A stretch of DNA of 23,775 bases from UBA9732 sp963606545 (GTDB lineage: Bacteria; Spirochaetota; Spirochaetia; Sphaerochaetales; Sphaerochaetaceae), in contig CAVCYP010000025.1 in assembly GCA_963606545.1 (NCBI GenBank), forward strand, positions 1-23,775, read 5' to 3'. A model generated the notes under the pieces. It did no database searches. It saw only the letters and a program-made list of their open reading frames with translations, and was not told where the DNA came from. Positions 21,035 through 23,775 of this stretch are shown here, piece after piece. Each line of letters opens with the position of its first letter. The stretch's first letter is position 1. The translations under genes and the position numbers were made by a program.

Positions 21035-22360
21035 ATGACAGACAGAGAAAGGCTTTACGCAGAAAAACTAGCAAAAATGGTACAGTGCAACACTGTAAGT
21101 GAAGAAGGAAACGAGAACGTTGAAAAATTTGAACACTTCCATCAAGTTTTAGCTCAATTGTTCCCAAATGTGTTTTCAAAATGTGAAGTCGTCACAATAG
21201 GGGAAGCTTTATTAATAAAACTCAAAGCAACAGAACCAACAGGTCTTCCAATTGTGCTCATGTCCCATCAGGACGTAGTTCCAGCAACAGGGAAATGGCA
21301 ACACGAACCATTTTCTGGCGATATTGATGAAAACGGCAACATTTGGGGCCGTGGCACAATGGACACAAAATGTTCGCTTATGTGCATCTTCCAGGCTCTA
21401 GAAGAAACCATTGCAGAAGGGTATCAACCAAAGGTGGATGTTTATATTGCATCGTCCTGCAACGAAGAGCTTAGTGGTTATGGAGCTCCTAAAACGGTGG
21501 CCTACTTACAGGACAAGGGCGTAAAACTTCAGCTGTTACTTGATGAAGGAGGCATGATTGTCACGAATCCAATGGCTGGAGTGAAGGGTCAGTTTGCAAT
21601 GATTGGAACCTTGGAAAAGGGCCATGGCAACATAAAAATCACGGCTCGCTCCAATGGTGGACATGCTTCAACGCCAAAGAAGGGAAGCCCAATTGCAAGG
21701 CTTTCTGCCTTTGTAAGTGAAATTGAAAAGCACGATCCAAACAAAGCCAAAATGAACAGCACCATGCAGGAAATGCTAAAACGCTTTGCCCCGTACACAA
21801 GTGGCGCTCTTGGTTTTGTGTTCAAGCATATCAAGTTTTTCTCCCCGCTATTGGAGAAGGTTCTTCCAAAGATTAATGCCAGTGCCGGTGCAATGATAAA
21901 GACAACAATGGCCTTTACCATGTGTGGAGGCTCCAATGCAGCAAATGTGCTTCCAGAAGAAGCCTGGCTTAACATTAATACTCGTTTTATACAGCATCAG
22001 GGGATTGAAGAGACAAAGGAACTGCTTGAGCCGCTTTGCAAAAAGTATGACCTTGAAATGGAATTTATCAATCCAAGAGCACCACAAAAGCCGGTAGATT
22101 TTACCAAGGAAGGTTACAAACTGGTTGAGGAGGTAGTCAAGGAAATCTATCCAAATGTCCATCCAACACCGTATGTTATGACAGGTGGAACCGATGCTTA
22201 TTTCTATTGGCCAATTACAGATAATGCAATCCGCTTTGCCCCGCTGGCCATCACTGACCAGCAGTTAAAGAGTATCCACGGATTAGATGAGAATATATCG
22301 GCTTCTAGCTTGCCAGGTGGCGTTGACTTCTACAAAACCGTTATCAAGCGGGTGAAGTAA
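21035..22360 (+). CDS. M20-family metallopeptidase (carboxypeptidase S-like)
   Basis: Zinc-dependent cytoplasmic aminoacylase or dipeptidase/carboxypeptidase; the exact substrate is unknown. The 441 residues show the M20 pattern: SHQDVVP with His78 and Asp80, GRGTMDTK with bridging Asp110, NEEL with Glu144 as catalytic base and metal-binding Glu145, Asp170 in LDEGG, and His415 in IHGLDE. The lid or dimerisation domain (about 190-330) contains NGGHASTP, a typical M20 insert. No signal peptide is seen. AAGGAG precedes the ATG by six bases. The 3' end overlaps the convergent endonuclease gene by 17 bases. Confidence 0.92.
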   Translation: MTDRERLYAEKLAKMVQCNTVSEEGNENVEKFEHFHQVLAQLFPNVFSKCEVVTIGEALLIKLKATEPTGLPIVLMSHQDVVPATGKWQHEPFSGDIDENGNIWGRGTMDTKCSLMCIFQALEETIAEGYQPKVDVYIASSCNEELSGYGAPKTVAYLQDKGVKLQLLLDEGGMIVTNPMAGVKGQFAMIGTLEKGHGNIKITARSNGGHASTPKKGSPIARLSAFVSEIEKHDPNKAKMNSTMQEMLKRFAPYTSGALGFVFKHIKFFSPLLEKVLPKINASAGAMIKTTMAFTMCGGSNAANVLPEEAWLNINTRFIQHQGIEETKELLEPLCKKYDLEMEFINPRAPQKPVDFTKEGYKLVEEVVKEIYPNVHPTPYVMTGGTDAYFYWPITDNAIRFAPLAITDQQLKSIHGLDENISASSLPGGVDFYKTVIKRVK

Positions 22361-23435
22361 TTAGTTCTGAAGTGAGCTCTTCAATCCACGCAATCAGCTT
22401 GATTTTGTAGCCGGCAAAGTGCTGGTAGAGGAAGTAGAGTACGTACTCGGTAGGCGTCTCAGGCGCGCTCTTGGTGGTCTGGGCCGGCGCTGTGAAGGTC
22501 ATGCTGTCTAGGTCGTAGCCGTACTTTTTGGCCGTCTTTTTGGCGTTAAATTCGGAAAAATCCCACAGCGAGACGTCGTAGCTGGCCTCCAAGACCTCCT
22601 CTTCAGCGTCAGGCAGAGCAGGGAAGAAATCGAACCCCGTCACCTCTTCAAGCTCGTCAATGCTGACGGCAAACGTGGTCAAGTCCGCATTCGAGCCCTC
22701 GTTAGCCAGCAAAAAGCCAATTGCCTTGTGCTCGTTTCCCGTGTAATCCAAAATGGCCTTGAAGTAGTAATGCGGCACGGCAACCTCGTTTGACCCGATA
22801 GTCTCGTAAGGCCCATCTGTCAAAACCGGCCCCGTTACCACGCAAATAGACTGATTTTGCGCCGCAAAGGTGCGAACTGCAGACTCAAGGTCTGCCCAGA
22901 TGCCGCGGTTAAAGCTACCAACTTGGGGGCTCATGTTGGAGAGGTAGAACGAGTCGTCCATGGCCTGTGCGCTCCATTTAAGGTCAGCTGCCGGAATCAT
23001 GTGACCGCGGTCGTAGCCAGAGCCCTTGTAGTCTGCCAGTGTGGCGCTGCCAGTTGGAATGGACGGGTCTTCGTGGAAATTATCGTCCCGCTCAGAGTTG
23101 GCCGAGAAAACTTCGTCTGCCGTAAGCACATAGGCAACCCAGTAGGGCTGCTCGTATTCTTCACAGTAATTGAGCGTGTAGCCGGTGTGCTCCACTATAA
23201 TGTCCGACTTAGAGTAGGCGGGAAGGGCCAGCTTTTCATCCGTGCTACTTTCCGTTGCTGTCTCCGTCTTGGTTGTCAGCGGATTGGTCGTAGGTGTGAA
23301 AATAAAAATCAGGGCGGCCACCACCACAAGGGCAATAATCCACCTTACGGGGTGCTTCTTGAAGCTCTTTTTCGCTTCACGCTTGATGGCCTTCTTTGCT
23401 TTGCGCTTGGCCGACTTCGTAATTAACTTGCTCAT
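22344..23435 (-). CDS. Membrane-anchored DNA/RNA non-specific endonuclease (NucA/EndA type)
   Basis: Sugar-non-specific nuclease of the beta-beta-alpha metal family, 363 residues. A very basic N-terminus (residues 7-27, mostly Lys and Arg) precedes one membrane anchor (about 32-46), so the catalytic domain should face outside the cytoplasm. The active site is YDRGHM with general base His145. It is followed by LSNMSPQ and FNRGIW, in which Asn176 is the expected metal ligand, and by VVTGPVL. Possible roles are nutrient scavenging, DNA uptake or degradation of extracellular traps; none is shown here. I start at ATG 23435, six bases from a -10; 32 extra upstream codons would run through the promoter and repeats. 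The GC-rich codon use differs from neighbours and may reflect transfer. Confidence 0.88.
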   Translation of the reverse strand: MSKLITKSAKRKAKKAIKREAKKSFKKHPVRWIIALVVVAALIFIFTPTTNPLTTKTETATESSTDEKLALPAYSKSDIIVEHTGYTLNYCEEYEQPYWVAYVLTADEVFSANSERDDNFHEDPSIPTGSATLADYKGSGYDRGHMIPAADLKWSAQAMDDSFYLSNMSPQVGSFNRGIWADLESAVRTFAAQNQSICVVTGPVLTDGPYETIGSNEVAVPHYYFKAILDYTGNEHKAIGFLLANEGSNADLTTFAVSIDELEEVTGFDFFPALPDAEEEVLEASYDVSLWDFSEFNAKKTAKKYGYDLDSMTFTAPAQTTKSAPETPTEYVLYFLYQHFAGYKIKLIAWIEELTSELITSPA

Positions 23436-23441
23436 GGCGCC

Positions 23442-23470
23442 AGTATAGCCCTTTTGCCCAAGTGCAACAA
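23442..23470 (-). promoter_or_regulatory. Promoter abutting the endonuclease gene
   Basis: Minus-strand TTGTTG (23465-23470), 17-base spacer, TATACT (23442-23447). The ATG is the seventh base after the -10 and no Shine-Dalgarno is present. Confidence 0.5.
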
Positions 23471-23472
23471 TG

Positions 23473-23592
23473 ATTTTGCCCCAGCCTCGCCAAGCCCTTT
23501 TGCCTCCGCCACGGCCTTTTGCCTCCGCCAAGGACTTCTGTCCTCACTAAGTCCTACAGTCCCCTTCGCTAAATCCTTCAGGCCATCAAAAG
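23473..23592. repeat. Degenerate 19-bp tandem repeat array
   Basis: Two adjacent units, CCTTTTGCCTCCGCCACGG (23496-23514) and CCTTTTGCCTCCGCCAAGG (23515-23533), differ at one base. Degenerate units of similar length lie on both sides (from about 23473, and 23534-23592). This occupies the gene-free stretch 23436-23775 together with an inverted repeat and a direct repeat listed separately. I see no gene in that stretch. Confidence 0.7.
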
Positions 23593-23625
23593 GCCTCAGA
23601 AGCCGGTGCCAACTAACCCCAAATA

Positions 23626-23658
23626 GACAATTTCACCCATTTTTTGGCGAAAATTGTC
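23626..23658. repeat. Inverted repeat GACAATTT / AAATTGTC
   Basis: GACAATTT (23626-23633) and AAATTGTC (23651-23658) are perfect 8-bp arms with 17 bases between. The function is unknown; it could be an operator or a structured RNA segment. Confidence 0.45.
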
Positions 23659-23714
23659 GATTGCACCCTCTGCGTAGGCCTTGCGCAGCGTAGATCTTGC
23701 GTAGGTCCAATATA

Positions 23715-23774
23715 TTAGTGCCCCCTTTAGTTGCCATCTAGTTGGGTTAGTAGGGTTAGTGCCCTTTGTAGTTG
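23715..23774 (+). repeat. Direct repeat at the window end
   Basis: TTAGTGCCCCCTTTAGTTG (23715-23733) and TTAGTGCCCTTTGTAGTTG (23756-23774) are imperfect copies 41 bases apart. GTTAGTAGGGTTAGTG lies between them. The array may continue past the window. Confidence 0.5.
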
Positions 23775-23775
23775 G

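Noticed and set aside
23454..23693. 79-codon plus-strand frame near the window end
   Set aside because: It translates through the degenerate tandem repeats, overlaps the endonuclease promoter region and shows no recognisable features.

Overview
This window reads as a chromosomal segment of a Gram-negative, diderm bacterium with low to moderate GC. My best guess is a Treponema-like spirochaete. The basis is an exported patatin fused to a barrel-like domain, a thiB-thiP-thiQ operon of the kind known in treponemes, tRNA genes without an encoded CCA, and gene style. The genus is inference; no rRNA is present. I see no phage, integrase, transposase or CRISPR. Almost every gene is a recognisable housekeeping or metabolic gene, so the novelty lies in gene architecture, promoters and repeats.

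Layout. 1-2.4 kb: tRNA-Leu(CAA) on the minus strand, then an exported patatin-like phospholipase with a C-terminal barrel-like domain. 2.4-5.0 kb: a minus-strand pair, a MATE exporter followed by a long RluA-family pseudouridine synthase, joined by an ATGA overlap. 5.0-7.2 kb: a divergent PerR-type regulator, then an RlmK-like 23S rRNA methyltransferase with a 265-residue mixed-charge RD/SR tail. 7.2-7.45 kb: a bidirectional terminator and a cluster of GC-rich repeats. 7.5-9.2 kb: glutaminyl-tRNA synthetase (minus). 9.3-13.6 kb: PfkB-family sugar kinase, membrane-anchored HtrA/DegS-like protease and UvrB (plus). 13.65-17.4 kb: the thiamine ABC transporter operon thiBPQ (minus). 17.5-17.9 kb: a small unknown membrane protein (plus). 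17.9-20.65 kb: the glycogen synthesis pair glgA-glgC (minus). 20.65-21.0 kb: a TGTCGCAAAA inverted-repeat cluster, one more copy of the GC-rich repeat, and tRNA-Gly(CCC). 21.0-22.4 kb: an M20 metallopeptidase. 22.3-23.4 kb: a membrane-anchored DNA/RNA non-specific endonuclease (minus). The last 340 bases hold degenerate tandem repeats.

Functional threads: glgA and glgC together make ADP-glucose and polymerise it into glycogen. ThiB, ThiP and ThiQ form one importer. PerR is transcribed back to back with the MATE exporter. Translation-related genes (two tRNAs, RluA-type synthase, RlmK-like enzyme, GlnRS) are frequent, but they do not form one operon.

The most striking pattern is at gene starts. 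Six genes (perR, the rlmK-like gene, htrA, the small membrane protein, glgA, the endonuclease) have a -10-like hexamer ending only 6-9 bases before the ATG and no usable Shine-Dalgarno. This predicts leaderless or almost leaderless mRNAs. Other genes here (patatin, MATE, glnS, thiBPQ, glgC, M20) have ordinary Shine-Dalgarno sites. Convergent genes are packed very tightly, with overlapping 3' ends and one two-way terminator lying inside coding sequence.
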